Assembly (NCBI GenBank): GCA_903944085.1
Contig: CAJAQO010000033.1
Coordinates: forward strand, 1-64,000
Length of the DNA: 64,000 nt
Direction of reading: 5' to 3'
Source: an uncultured Verrucomicrobia subdivision 3 bacterium
Lineage (GTDB): Bacteria > Verrucomicrobiota > Verrucomicrobiia > Limisphaerales > UBA11358
The translations under genes and the position numbers were made by a program. Shown piece by piece: positions 33,441-43,430 of this stretch (within the stretch, counting starts at the first letter, position 1; every line of letters starts with the position of its first letter). A model generated the notes under the pieces. The model was not told the DNA's origin. It was given only the letters and a program-made list of their open reading frames with translations, and did not search any database.

Positions 33441-36400
33441 TGAAACGTAAAATTAATTTTTTGCGCTGCGGCGGGAGTAAATTTATTTTTCTCGCGACTT
33501 TTTTGTGGCTGACGATTGCGGCCGAAGCTTTCGCGCAAACACCGTTGAGCAATCTGGTCTTCGCGGTTGGCACCACAATCACGGCGACGAACGGACAGAA
33601 CTGGTCTTACTTCGTGATTGGATCCGAAATGCCCGCGTTACTTGCGGGAAAACAATTCGCGGTTTATGGCAAGAACGGTTACAGCACGAATGCGGGCACG
33701 TTTTCGTTGCGTGGAAAAATTTTCCAGCAAACTTCGACGACCGCGATCAACCTGCTGTTAAACCAGTCCGTGGTCTTGCGCGATGATCTCACGTCGTTGA
33801 GCAACGCGCTGAATGTGGTGCTGCACAACATTCCGAGCGCGGCCAGCCAGACGTTGCCGCAAAAGTTGGCGACGGCTTTTCAGTTGGCAAATTCTGATCC
33901 AAACATGAACAGCACGCTGACGTTGCTTGGCCGCAATCATCCCGGCGTCTTGCTCGGCAGCGGCCAGGCGTTTAGCGAACCCATCAACGCCGTCACCACT
34001 TATGAAATTCGCGAAGTGAATCCCGCCAACGGCGACGCGGGCGACGTGATTGGCCGCGTGACCGTCGTGCCTGGCAGCCCGGTGGTTTTGCCCGCGCCCG
34101 GTTTTCCGTTTCAACTGCCATCGCCGGGCATGGCGTTTCGCGACAGCGCAAATAATCCCGCCGAACGCATCAAAATTTATTTGCGCTGGGGCACGCCGCC
34201 GGAATTGCGCCGGCTGTCGCTGCTCAATTACGGTTTCAACGTCTGGCGCATGGACAAAACCACCGCCGAGCAAAATAATTTCAACGTCACGCCGCCGACG
34301 CTCGCGCAGCTTTACGCGAATGCCACGCAGGCGAACGATGGCCCGGTGATGGCGACCAAAGATTTTTCCGCAACCCTGCCAAACGATCCATCCGATCTCA
34401 CAACTTTTTTCTTCGTGGATGACAACGGTCGCAAATACGGTATGCCGCTGTTTGTGGATGGCGCGCAGTATTATTATTTCATCACCGCGCGCGATTTGCT
34501 GGGTCGCGATGGTTTTGTTTCCGCCGGCACGCGCGCGACCGCGTGCCGTCAACTCGCGCCCGCCGCGCCAACCGGTTTGAAGGTGAAAAATATTTTGCAG
34601 TCCGTCGTGGTCAGCGGCGTTGCCACCAACCAGCCGCGCTTTCAATTGAACTGGAAGCAGAACACCGACACGAATGACAACGTCACCGAGTATTGGATTT
34701 ACCTCTGGGACAATCCTTCGATGGTTTTCACCAATGACGTTGCACCGCTAAATCACCGCATCGGCGTCGTCGCGCAACAACCCGGCACGAACGTAAATTC
34801 GTTTGTGGACAGCGGCAATAATCTGCCGACGGCTCCGAGCGTGAGCAATTATTGGTTCACCGTGCGCGCCGTGAGCCAGGCGACGTGCGGTCCGCTGCTC
34901 TCGCCGCAAAGCGCGCCGGCGTGGGGCGTATTGCGCGAGCGCCAAGGTCCCGATGCGACGACCGGCCAGGTCTATGGCAGTTGCGGCACGCCGGTGGTGA
35001 CGTTCCAAAATTTCAACACCGTAAATGCACCGGCCACGACCAACAACTTGACATATCTTTTTCGTCTGACCTGCCAGCGGCGCGATCCGACCATCCAGTG
35101 GGTTATTTTTACGTTGGATGGTTTGTCGAATTCGATCGGGCCGGTTTATTTTCCACCGGACGGCAACAATGTTTCATTCGATGTTTCCGCGCCGGTTACT
35201 TTCAACGCATCTGGTATCGGCACAAACATGGCCACGTGCATGGTGGGCGACTTTGACGACAATGTTGCTCAAGCGGCGACGAATTATTTCATCACGCCGC
35301 AAAGTGCCACCACCAATCTGGAGCCGGAAGCCGATTTTTATGCCGGCGAATTGCTGCTGACCGCGTTGAGTTCCAGCGACCCGTTGCTTGCGGCATTGAA
35401 CAGCGGGCCGGTGGTTTTTGATCCTGCGTCCGCCGTCACGCCGTATCCCGAAGGCACGGTGAGCCTGAAATTTTCTTCCGGCGCGATTCCCGGCCAGCCG
35501 CGCTTGATTCAGGTTTTATCCAATTCAGTTTGGACCGATGTCAGTGTCGCGTGGCCGGATACGAACAATGTTTATTGGGTATCTTATCCCGCGTGCTTGA
35601 TTGGCCCGCTGCCGAGCTTTCGCGGCGGCGTGATCAACGTGCCGAACAACGGCGGTTGCCCGCAGCATCTCAGCGGCACGGGCGGCGGCGGCTCAATTGC
35701 ACCGATTTTAATTTCGTTTCAACTCACGGTGCGCACCCGGGAATATCGCCTTTACTGCCGCGCGGATGACGGCCCGTCTTCACTCATCGCGCAAGGTCCG
35801 GCGACATTTGATCCTGCAAATGCTGCGCGCGCGATTGTCATTCCCGACGATGTCATGCCGCCAACCGCCGCGCATCTTTGCTACTATGTGCAACTGCTCG
35901 ATGAGCACGGCAACGGCAGTCCGCTCGCCTTGCTCGGCTGCCGTTATCAACAGGCGCGCACGGCACCGCGCCCGGTGCTCGCGGAATTAAAATCCGTCGG
36001 CGACACCAATCACCCGCAAGTGTTGCTGAGTTGGTTTTGTCCCACCTCCGGCGTTCACCGGTTTCAAATCAACATTACCCGCGAAGACAAAACCGCCAGT
36101 GGCCAGCCCAGTGGACTTTATGCCACCAATCTTTTGCTGCCGATCTTGTTGGGCGCGCCACCGATTTACCTCGGATTAAAGCCCATCAAATCGCAGGCGG
36201 TGTCGGTGGATGAAACGCAGTTCACGCCGCCGGTCGGCCCGAACTTTGGTCCCGGGCCGCAATTTTCACTCACCGCGAACGTCGTCAGCAACGGCACCTA
36301 CACCATTTCCGTCACCTCGATGGATGACACGGACGCCAAGCTTGCCACTTCCGACGCGCAAACCTTCACCTGGCAGCAGACCAACGCCAACGTGCTCACC

Positions 36401-37075
36401 GTGCCGTGGCCCGCGCGCCCGCTGCCGGCCGTCACGCATTTTGATGATGACACCGGCAGCACCAATCATCGCGTCAGCGCCGTTTTGATGGGTTATCAGT
36501 ATTATGGGCTGTTTTTTTCGGATACAATTTATCCCGTCGGCATCCGCATCGGAGACTATGTGGGTGCAAATACTATCGCCCTTGGCTCCCCGGGGACAGA
36601 TACGAATGGTGTCTATTACAACAATTTCGTGAACCTTGGTTTCTCATCATCAAATAGCGCGGCGGCGTATGCTATTCAGCAGAAAACTTTTCATCGGCAT
36701 TCGTCCAACCCCGCGCGCAACGGTGAAGCTCTTTTGCCGATCGTCGTTTATCGGCAGCAAGTCGCCAATGCGCAATTTCCCAAAGTCACCGGCGCTTTGG
36801 TGCAAGTCTCGCCGTTGATTGAAAAAATTCCCTGGGCAGTGAAGCTGACTCCTTATGGTTGGTTTGGAATAGTCCCGGATCTTTTATTTGCCAGCGGTGG
36901 CTCCCCCTTCAATGCAATTACGGCAGGCCCCTATCTTTTTCTTCGCGACCAGCAACCCGTCGTTATAGGCGCGAGCTATCAATACTACGTCGTCCGCTTT
37001 AATGCCGAACACGAAGTCGCTGAGACCATTGACGCCGGCATCGTCACCATTCCATCCAATTCTTCAAATAACTGA
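33440..37075 (+). CDS. Large exported protein with fibronectin III-like segments
   Basis: A 1211-aa exported protein. A signal peptide (FLATFLWLTIAAEAFA) precedes a mostly beta sequence that is low in charge and rich in Asn, Thr, Pro and Gly. Repeating pieces such as LAPAAPTGLKVKNIL...FQLNWKQNTDTNDNVTEYWIYLW and VLLSWFCPTSGVHRFQINITRED resemble fibronectin III or Ig-like modules. No enzyme motif was found. Start and upstream stop overlap as TGATG, so translation is coupled to the 2083-aa protein. Base composition is somewhat more AT-rich near the 3' end (about 36490-37070). Confidence 0.8.
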   Translation: MKRKINFLRCGGSKFIFLATFLWLTIAAEAFAQTPLSNLVFAVGTTITATNGQNWSYFVIGSEMPALLAGKQFAVYGKNGYSTNAGTFSLRGKIFQQTSTTAINLLLNQSVVLRDDLTSLSNALNVVLHNIPSAASQTLPQKLATAFQLANSDPNMNSTLTLLGRNHPGVLLGSGQAFSEPINAVTTYEIREVNPANGDAGDVIGRVTVVPGSPVVLPAPGFPFQLPSPGMAFRDSANNPAERIKIYLRWGTPPELRRLSLLNYGFNVWRMDKTTAEQNNFNVTPPTLAQLYANATQANDGPVMATKDFSATLPNDPSDLTTFFFVDDNGRKYGMPLFVDGAQYYYFITARDLLGRDGFVSAGTRATACRQLAPAAPTGLKVKNILQSVVVSGVATNQPRFQLNWKQNTDTNDNVTEYWIYLWDNPSMVFTNDVAPLNHRIGVVAQQPGTNVNSFVDSGNNLPTAPSVSNYWFTVRAVSQATCGPLLSPQSAPAWGVLRERQGPDATTGQVYGSCGTPVVTFQNFNTVNAPATTNNLTYLFRLTCQRRDPTIQWVIFTLDGLSNSIGPVYFPPDGNNVSFDVSAPVTFNASGIGTNMATCMVGDFDDNVAQAATNYFITPQSATTNLEPEADFYAGELLLTALSSSDPLLAALNSGPVVFDPASAVTPYPEGTVSLKFSSGAIPGQPRLIQVLSNSVWTDVSVAWPDTNNVYWVSYPACLIGPLPSFRGGVINVPNNGGCPQHLSGTGGGGSIAPILISFQLTVRTREYRLYCRADDGPSSLIAQGPATFDPANAARAIVIPDDVMPPTAAHLCYYVQLLDEHGNGSPLALLGCRYQQARTAPRPVLAELKSVGDTNHPQVLLSWFCPTSGVHRFQINITREDKTASGQPSGLYATNLLLPILLGAPPIYLGLKPIKSQAVSVDETQFTPPVGPNFGPGPQFSLTANVVSNGTYTISVTSMDDTDAKLATSDAQTFTWQQTNANVLTVPWPARPLPAVTHFDDDTGSTNHRVSAVLMGYQYYGLFFSDTIYPVGIRIGDYVGANTIALGSPGTDTNGVYYNNFVNLGFSSSNSAAAYAIQQKTFHRHSSNPARNGEALLPIVVYRQQVANAQFPKVTGALVQVSPLIEKIPWAVKLTPYGWFGIVPDLLFASGGSPFNAITAGPYLFLRDQQPVVIGASYQYYVVRFNAEHEVAETIDAGIVTIPSNSSNN

Positions 37076-37082
37076 CGCATCC

Positions 37083-40000
37083 ATGAAAATTATTTTCAAA
37101 TTATTGCGCCAGTCCGCCGCAGCCTTTATTTGCGCCGCGACATTTTTGGCAAACACCTGCCACGCCGCCACCGCCTTCGTCTATGACACCGGCACCGAAT
37201 TGCTGACCGCCGCTGATTTCAACGGCGATGGCGTTGCGGATGTATTGGTGCTCGACAAACTGACGGGCAACCTCCGCGTCGGCCTGCTCGATGGCGGCGG
37301 AAATTTATCGTGGTCCGCACCGCTCGTCAGCGGCGTGGAAAACGCCACAAGCATCGCGGTTGGAAATTATTTGTCCCCCGGCGAGAATGTCGTCGCGGTT
37401 ACCGCGCCGGATTTCAACCGCATCAATCTCGTCAGCCTCGCCAACACCAACAGTGCGACGAATGCCGTCATCTGGCCCGTTTTTGGCGTCGGCCCAAACG
37501 CGCTCATCACGCTGGACAATCCGTTCGGCCTCGCGGCGGCCACCCCCACCAACCTGCTCGTCGCCACCTCGCACAATGCCGGCAATGTCGAACTACTCGA
37601 ACGGATGCAAGTTTACAGCGGCTACAACATCACGCCGTTCACCCCGGCGCAATTTAATGAACCCAGTTTGTTTGAACGCGGCAACGCGCTCGCGTTGAAT
37701 TCCTCGAACTCGCCGAGCTTTGCCGCCGGCCTCGTGCGCGGCACAAACGCCGACCGGTTTGACATTTTGCAATTCACCAACGCGCCCGGCGGCGTTTTAC
37801 TTTCGCTCACCAATCTGCCGCCGGGCGGTGAGTATGCGTCTGGAAATTTCAACGGCGCAACCTTGCCGCGCTTGGCGTTTTATCAGGCCGGAACGTCGAA
37901 CGTAATTTTTGCCGCCCTGCTTGCGGGAAGCAACGGCTTGATTTTTGGCACCAACATTTCTTTCGCGGAAATTGAGGCGGTGAAAAATATTTTTTATCTA
38001 CCCTCGGCCAGCGGAAGTTTTCTCGTGGAATTTTCCGACGGCGTCCAAGCCGTGACCTTTGCCGGCGACTCGCCCGTGGCCGGGAATGTTTATCGCAGCG
38101 GTCTCGCGAGCACGAACAATGTTTTTACCGGCATCGTGCCGCTGGCGAACGGGCAATTCGCCTTGCTCGATGCCGCAGCGCGCGCGCCGGCGTCAGCGCA
38201 CGCGCAGGTCGTGAATTTTGATGGCACCAACTTTTCGCCGATTAGTTCATCGGCGTTGCCGGCCATTTCCTCGCGCACCACGCGTGCGAATGTCTGGCTG
38301 TTTCAAGCCGAGCCATTCGTCAACCGCGATCCCGGTTTCGTCGCCTCGTTCGCGCTGCCGGACTGGAGCGATTTTGTCAGCGGCCTGCCCGGAACTTTTT
38401 CCGTCGTGGATGAAGCCGATGCCGGCAGCGGCAGCGGACTCGGAAATGTTTCAACGAACTCGCCCGGCGCGCCGCCGACCGGCGCGAACTTCGGTCTGCC
38501 CAATCAAATTGCCGACGGCATTTCCATTTTCAGCTACGCGCCGCCGCGCGCTGCCGAACCCGTCACGCTCACCATTTCACCGCCGCCGGGATTTTACAGC
38601 AGCGCCATTCAAGTTTCGTTGAGCGCGCTGGCACCGGGCGGTTTGATTTTTTTCCGCACCGATCCGGCACAAACCTGGCAACTGTATGCTTCGCCGTTCA
38701 GCCTCACGAACGATGCCTCGGTGGAATACTACGGCGAAAATTATTCCGGGTTGCGCGCGCGCTTGTTCACGGCCAATTACGCCATCGGAAATTCGACGAA
38801 CGCCACCTTCACGTTGAACCTGACCAATGGCGTGGCGGTCACGAACAGTTCTTCGTCCGCAGACGGCAACAACAACGTGGTGCTCGCGACCGGTGGCACC
38901 ATTTTTTACGGACGCAAAAATTCCAGCGGCGGCTCGGTTTGGGCGATCAATCTGGATGGTAGCGGCGACACTTACATCACCACCGGCGCGCATCCACGCG
39001 TGTCGCATGATGGACGCTATCTTGCATTCATGCGCGGAACAAATGTCTTCAACGGTCCCGGCGGCGACCTCTGGCTGCGTGATTTGTCCACGGGAATTGA
39101 AACTGAATTTTTCACAAACAACGCGCAGATCATCGGCTACGATTGGGATTCCGCAACGCCGCCGAATTTGATTTTGGACTACGGCTGCAATTTCTGGATC
39201 GCGCCACTGACCAATCCGGCGTCCATTTTTCCGCTGACCAACAGTTGTGAGTTTGCCGCGCCGGTGGTGAATCCCCTCAATGGCAACCTCGCGTTTTTTG
39301 ATTCCGACAGCGACGGTGGCATTCGCACCGTGCCAGCCACGGGCGGCATTTCCTCGCCGCTGGGCGCAACGGTTTTTGGTTCACGCTGGCCCGCGTGGTC
39401 GCCCGACGGCACACGACTTTCATTTTGCTACGCCGGTTATTCGTCGGCCTTTGACCTTTACACCATCAATGCCGACGGCTCCGCGCTGGCGCAAATTTCC
39501 GCCTTCACCAACGCCAGCGACGGTTTTTCCCACGGCGCAATCTGGTCGCCGGCGGGCAATGCCCTGGTTGGTGCCGGCTCCATTTATGGCACCAACGGCC
39601 TTTGGAAAATTCCGCTGACAAGCGACGGCCAACATTGCGACTGCCCGGCAAAGTTGTTGCCGACGACGCCGGGCGATCCCATTGATTTTGCCGGTTCGGT
39701 GATCGCTTCGCCGGCACCAGTCATTGCCAAACCGGGTTTGCTGATTCGCTCAGATGAAAACGCCATTGTGGTTTATTGGAGCACGAATTATCAGGGCTTC
39801 AGCTTGCAAGCCGCCGCGAGCATCGGCACGAATATTTCCTGGACCGGCATCACCGGGCCGTATTTTCTAAATGGTGTTTACTACGAATATCACGAGGCCA
39901 AAACCGCGCTCGCTGCGACGAAATTTTTCCGGCTGCAATATCCCGGCACCATCGTCTTGCAACCTTTGCAGCCGCAGCTTTCCTTGGCAATGGAAAGCAG

Positions 40001-40181
40001 CCAGACCGTTTTGTCCTGGTCCACCAACTATGTCGGCTACACGCTGGAATCGACGACCAATTTAAATCCGCCGGCCGTTTGGTCGCCGTTGAATGTGACT
40101 TGTGTGAACACCAACGGCTGGTTTGAATTTCGCCGCCCCGCCGCACAGCCGAGCGAATTTTTCCGGCTGCACTGGCAGTGA
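37083..40181 (+). CDS. Large exported protein with FG-GAP, chitobiase-like and TolB-like propeller domains
   Basis: A 1032-aa exported protein. A signal peptide (residues about 8-28, AAAFICAATFLANTCHAA) leads to an FG-GAP/VCBS calcium-type motif ADFNGDGVADVLVLD near residue 43. Residues about 498-575 look like a chitobiase C-terminal-type Ig domain (SPPPGFYSSAIQVSLSA, PFSLTNDASVEYYG). About 590-860 is a TolB-like propeller (IFYGRKNSSGGSVWAINLDG, PAWSPDGTRLSFCYAG). Two C-terminal copies of a short beta domain follow (VVYWSTNYQGFSLQAAA, TVLSWSTNYVGYTLEST), a pattern common at the end of verrucomicrobial exported proteins. Last gene of the three-gene unit, 7 bp after the previous stop. Confidence 0.8.
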   Translation: MKIIFKLLRQSAAAFICAATFLANTCHAATAFVYDTGTELLTAADFNGDGVADVLVLDKLTGNLRVGLLDGGGNLSWSAPLVSGVENATSIAVGNYLSPGENVVAVTAPDFNRINLVSLANTNSATNAVIWPVFGVGPNALITLDNPFGLAAATPTNLLVATSHNAGNVELLERMQVYSGYNITPFTPAQFNEPSLFERGNALALNSSNSPSFAAGLVRGTNADRFDILQFTNAPGGVLLSLTNLPPGGEYASGNFNGATLPRLAFYQAGTSNVIFAALLAGSNGLIFGTNISFAEIEAVKNIFYLPSASGSFLVEFSDGVQAVTFAGDSPVAGNVYRSGLASTNNVFTGIVPLANGQFALLDAAARAPASAHAQVVNFDGTNFSPISSSALPAISSRTTRANVWLFQAEPFVNRDPGFVASFALPDWSDFVSGLPGTFSVVDEADAGSGSGLGNVSTNSPGAPPTGANFGLPNQIADGISIFSYAPPRAAEPVTLTISPPPGFYSSAIQVSLSALAPGGLIFFRTDPAQTWQLYASPFSLTNDASVEYYGENYSGLRARLFTANYAIGNSTNATFTLNLTNGVAVTNSSSSADGNNNVVLATGGTIFYGRKNSSGGSVWAINLDGSGDTYITTGAHPRVSHDGRYLAFMRGTNVFNGPGGDLWLRDLSTGIETEFFTNNAQIIGYDWDSATPPNLILDYGCNFWIAPLTNPASIFPLTNSCEFAAPVVNPLNGNLAFFDSDSDGGIRTVPATGGISSPLGATVFGSRWPAWSPDGTRLSFCYAGYSSAFDLYTINADGSALAQISAFTNASDGFSHGAIWSPAGNALVGAGSIYGTNGLWKIPLTSDGQHCDCPAKLLPTTPGDPIDFAGSVIASPAPVIAKPGLLIRSDENAIVVYWSTNYQGFSLQAAASIGTNISWTGITGPYFLNGVYYEYHEAKTALAATKFFRLQYPGTIVLQPLQPQLSLAMESSQTVLSWSTNYVGYTLESTTNLNPPAVWSPLNVTCVNTNGWFEFRRPAAQPSEFFRLHWQ

Positions 40182-40265
40182 CATAATCAAACTCCCGACA
40201 GCCACATTGCGCTCACAGGCATTTCATTTACAACGCTTGAATCGCAAACAAAACTTTTATGTCGC

Positions 40266-42161
40266 CTAACTCCTATTCGCCGTCCGCGCCTTGAAACTTT
40301 TCCACGCGCCGGCCGGCAGCAGGCCCAGCGCGATGAAAGCGAGCTGGCTCGCCACAAACAGCACCAGCCATTTGAACGCTGCCTCCGTGAAACCGTAGCT
40401 GTGCAGTCCGATGCCCAGCATGTTCACGCCGAACCATGACCACGCGGTGACGACGTTGCCGAAGATGGCGCAGTTCACCAGCCCGCGCTCGCGGATGATG
40501 CCGCCCCAGCGCAGATGCAGGATGAGCGCGTTCCACAACACGATGATGAGCGCGCCGTTTTCCTTCGGGTCCCAGCCCCAGAACCGGCCCCACGATTGGT
40601 CTGCCCAGATGCCGCCGAGCACCGTTCCCACAAAGCTGAACAGCGTGGCAAAACAGACAATGCCGTAAATCATCCGCGCGAGCGATTTGCCGGTGGCTTC
40701 GTCGAGAGTTTTAGTGAACATGCCGCGCAGGATGTAAATCAGCGCGAGGAAGCCCGCCACAAACGTGCTCGCGTAGCCCACGGTCACGGCCACGACGTGC
40801 GTGGCCAGCCAGAAATTCGTGTCCAGCACCGCGCGCATCATTTCCATGGTGTCGCCTTCCAGCGCGAGGTGATGCGCGATGATGAGCGTGATGAAGCCGA
40901 TGCCCGAGGCCACGACCGCGCCGATGCCGTTCTTGTGGAATTTTTCCAAGATCAAGCCCAGCAGCACCGCGCCCCAGCCGATGAAGATCGCGGAGGAATA
41001 AAGATTCGTCACCGGCGGCCGCCCTTCCAGCACCATGCGATAAACCAAACCGATGGTGTGAATGACAAATGCCAGCGCGATGAGCCACACGGAAGCGCGC
41101 CGGAGCGTTTCGGACAAATTGAACCAAGAGAAGCACGCGAGCAACCCGGCGAGGACGTAGATGACCATCGCGTTGTAAAACGGTTCCATCTGGTTGAAGA
41201 ACACTTCGGCGCGGGCTTTGTCGAGCGCCTTGGGCTGCGCCGCCACGAGCAGCGAACGCAAATCGCGCAGGGCGGAATTAAATTGCTCCGGCTGATTCGC
41301 GGCGAGCGCACCGGCCAGTTTGGCGTAGGCGCGAACGCCGTCATCAATCGGCACGCCGTTCGGCCGCGGCGCGTCGAGCAGCGCGTCGCCCATGCGCCGC
41401 CATTCACGCGCGCCGTTGGGCGGCAGAATGAGCGGCGGTTCGAGGTTGGCCATGAACTGAAACGCCTGCACGTAGGCGATGAAATTATTGAAATTGGTCT
41501 GGTCGAATTTCTGTGCGGCCTGTTGCGCCTGAATGGCGATGACGCCGGCGGGAATGAGCTTCTCATACGCGGCAAGTTCCGCCGGCCAGTCCTGCGCGTC
41601 GGCGGGTTGCACGGCATTTTTCAGCGTGGCGTAAAGCGTCAGCCGCTCGTGCATCTTGGCGATGGCGTTTTCGTAGGCGGTGCGGCTGGTGGATTCGACT
41701 TTTTGGACGCGCTCGTTTTCCTTGTCAAAAGTTTCGAGCAACGGCTGAATTTGATTCCACGAATAATGTTTGCCATCGGATTTTTTCGCCAAATCCTTGT
41801 CCGGCAATTTCAGCAGCGAGACGAGATCGGGATTGTCCACGCGGAAGACCGGCCAGTCGTCGGCCGCAGCGGGATTCATCATCACGTTCGCCAGCCATTC
41901 ATCGGCGGAAACCATTTTGGGACTTTCATTCCAGGCTTTCCACGGCTCGGTGTTGAGCGTCTGCTTCTCGCGGATTTCCAACAGTGAATTGCGCGCGAGC
42001 GAATCCAGCGGCACGATGCGCCCATTCGCGGTGATGGGCAATTGGCCGAATTCCGTGAAGGCGAAATCCTTGTCCTTGGGTGCCTGCAAATTGCCGAAGA
42101 ACCACAGCGCCATCACGAACATCAGGCCCGGCGGAAACCATTTTTGAAAATGCTTTTTCAT
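40266..42161 (-). CDS. ccsA: Cytochrome c biogenesis protein CcsA/ResC
   Basis: A 631-aa haem-handling membrane protein of system II cytochrome c maturation. The last half carries eight or so membrane segments with conserved histidines and the tryptophan-rich haem motif QSWGRFWGWDPKENGALI. The first 330 residues form an extended periplasmic domain after one membrane anchor (GLMFVMALWFFGNL), containing ITANGRIVPLDSLARNSLLEI, as in the long CcsA forms of Bacteroidota and relatives. It overlaps the upstream resB-like gene by four bases, so the two halves of the synthetase are made together. It would feed haem to exported cytochromes such as the di-haem protein at 62031. Confidence 0.9.
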   Translation of the reverse strand: MKKHFQKWFPPGLMFVMALWFFGNLQAPKDKDFAFTEFGQLPITANGRIVPLDSLARNSLLEIREKQTLNTEPWKAWNESPKMVSADEWLANVMMNPAAADDWPVFRVDNPDLVSLLKLPDKDLAKKSDGKHYSWNQIQPLLETFDKENERVQKVESTSRTAYENAIAKMHERLTLYATLKNAVQPADAQDWPAELAAYEKLIPAGVIAIQAQQAAQKFDQTNFNNFIAYVQAFQFMANLEPPLILPPNGAREWRRMGDALLDAPRPNGVPIDDGVRAYAKLAGALAANQPEQFNSALRDLRSLLVAAQPKALDKARAEVFFNQMEPFYNAMVIYVLAGLLACFSWFNLSETLRRASVWLIALAFVIHTIGLVYRMVLEGRPPVTNLYSSAIFIGWGAVLLGLILEKFHKNGIGAVVASGIGFITLIIAHHLALEGDTMEMMRAVLDTNFWLATHVVAVTVGYASTFVAGFLALIYILRGMFTKTLDEATGKSLARMIYGIVCFATLFSFVGTVLGGIWADQSWGRFWGWDPKENGALIIVLWNALILHLRWGGIIRERGLVNCAIFGNVVTAWSWFGVNMLGIGLHSYGFTEAAFKWLVLFVASQLAFIALGLLPAGAWKSFKARTANRS

Positions 42162-43396
42162 TTTTTCTTTTGCTTGGAAACAAAACCGACCAGGTGAAAC
42201 AAAAACTGGACGATCAAGCCTGCGCCCACCATCGCGCAGCCGATGTAAGGTGTCAACCAGCCGGGGTTGCGCACGACGGACAGCACGGACGACGGCGTGC
42301 GCCCGGCTTGCTCGGCGACCTGGCCGGCATCCATCTGGTATTGATAATAAGTGTAGCCGCCGTAGCGCAGCGGATGGTTCATGGAAATTTCCACTTCGCG
42401 TTTCTCGCCGGTCTGCGCGTTGTCAATGCGGACGCGGCTGCGAAAATCTTTCGGAATGTCTGTGCCCGGATAAACCGTGTGCGTGGCTTTGAGCAGCGTC
42501 AGCGAAAACGGATGCCGCACGCGCGCCGGCCGCATCGTGAACGTGTATTTCTTGCCGCCAGCTTCAATCGTCTGCGGCGCGAGCAATTGCGCGGCCACTT
42601 TTTGCGCCATGTCCGCGCCCATCTGCGCGTAGCCATTGCGGACACCGGCGACGAGGGCCGGATCGCCCGCCCAGTCGCTGGCCACCCAAGTTCCGAGCGA
42701 GCCGGCGGACGTGAGAAATTCCAGCACCACCGCCGGGACATTGCGCTCGTCCATCGTTTTCACATCGTCCGCCTTTTTGAAATCAAAGCTGGTAGCGATG
42801 CCGTTGGTCGTGAGCGGCGGGGCGTTTTGCATCATCGGCGCCCGGAAATTCATGTCCGAATTATGCCAGTGCTCTTTCACGCGGATGCTGAACGGCAGGT
42901 TTTCAATCTTCAATTCATCGCCCGCCTTCAGCAATTTTTCCGGGATGGCGGTGACTTCGTCGCCGGCGAGGAAAATCAATTCGTATTCCGTCGCGCTGTC
43001 GGAATAATTGCGCGTCTCGCCCTCGGTGAAGTGCATCTGCAATTCGCGCGACAGCAAATCCGTCGAGAGCTGGCCGACCAGCAGCACGATCACGCCCGCG
43101 TGCGCAAGCTGGATGCCGAGCTTCTTCGTCGAAAATTCAAAACGATAAATGTGCGACGCGACGAGATTCACCAGCAGCAGCGTGCCGATGAGATAACCGC
43201 CGGGCAGCAGCAGCGGAATTTTGTGCCCGAACATGTGCGCACCGATCACCAGCCATTGCTTGAAATAATGCGCCTGCGCGCCGTAAAGCCCTTCGTCCGC
43301 CTGCGCCAGCGTGCCGACGAACACGAGAATGATCGCGAACGCCAGCAGCGCGGCCGTGAGTTTCAGCGAGGTGAAAAAATCGACAATTATTTTCAT
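42158..43396 (-). CDS. resB: ResB-like cytochrome c biogenesis protein
   Basis: A 412-aa membrane protein partnering CcsA. It begins MKIIVDFFTSLKLTAALLAFAIILVFVGTLAQ, the usual ResB first helix, with two more helices (LLPGGYLIGTLLLVNLVASHIYRFE, AGVIVLLVGQLSTDLL), a long periplasmic domain and a last helix near the C-terminus (CAMVGAGLIVQFLFHLVGF). It coordinates apocytochrome and haem delivery on the outer face. The stop overlaps the start of ccsA (ATGA). Confidence 0.88.
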   Translation of the reverse strand: MKIIVDFFTSLKLTAALLAFAIILVFVGTLAQADEGLYGAQAHYFKQWLVIGAHMFGHKIPLLLPGGYLIGTLLLVNLVASHIYRFEFSTKKLGIQLAHAGVIVLLVGQLSTDLLSRELQMHFTEGETRNYSDSATEYELIFLAGDEVTAIPEKLLKAGDELKIENLPFSIRVKEHWHNSDMNFRAPMMQNAPPLTTNGIATSFDFKKADDVKTMDERNVPAVVLEFLTSAGSLGTWVASDWAGDPALVAGVRNGYAQMGADMAQKVAAQLLAPQTIEAGGKKYTFTMRPARVRHPFSLTLLKATHTVYPGTDIPKDFRSRVRIDNAQTGEKREVEISMNHPLRYGGYTYYQYQMDAGQVAEQAGRTPSSVLSVVRNPGWLTPYIGCAMVGAGLIVQFLFHLVGFVSKQKKK

Positions 43397-43430
43397 GGAC
43401 GGCAGGATGAATAGCGCTCGGTTGGAAAAA

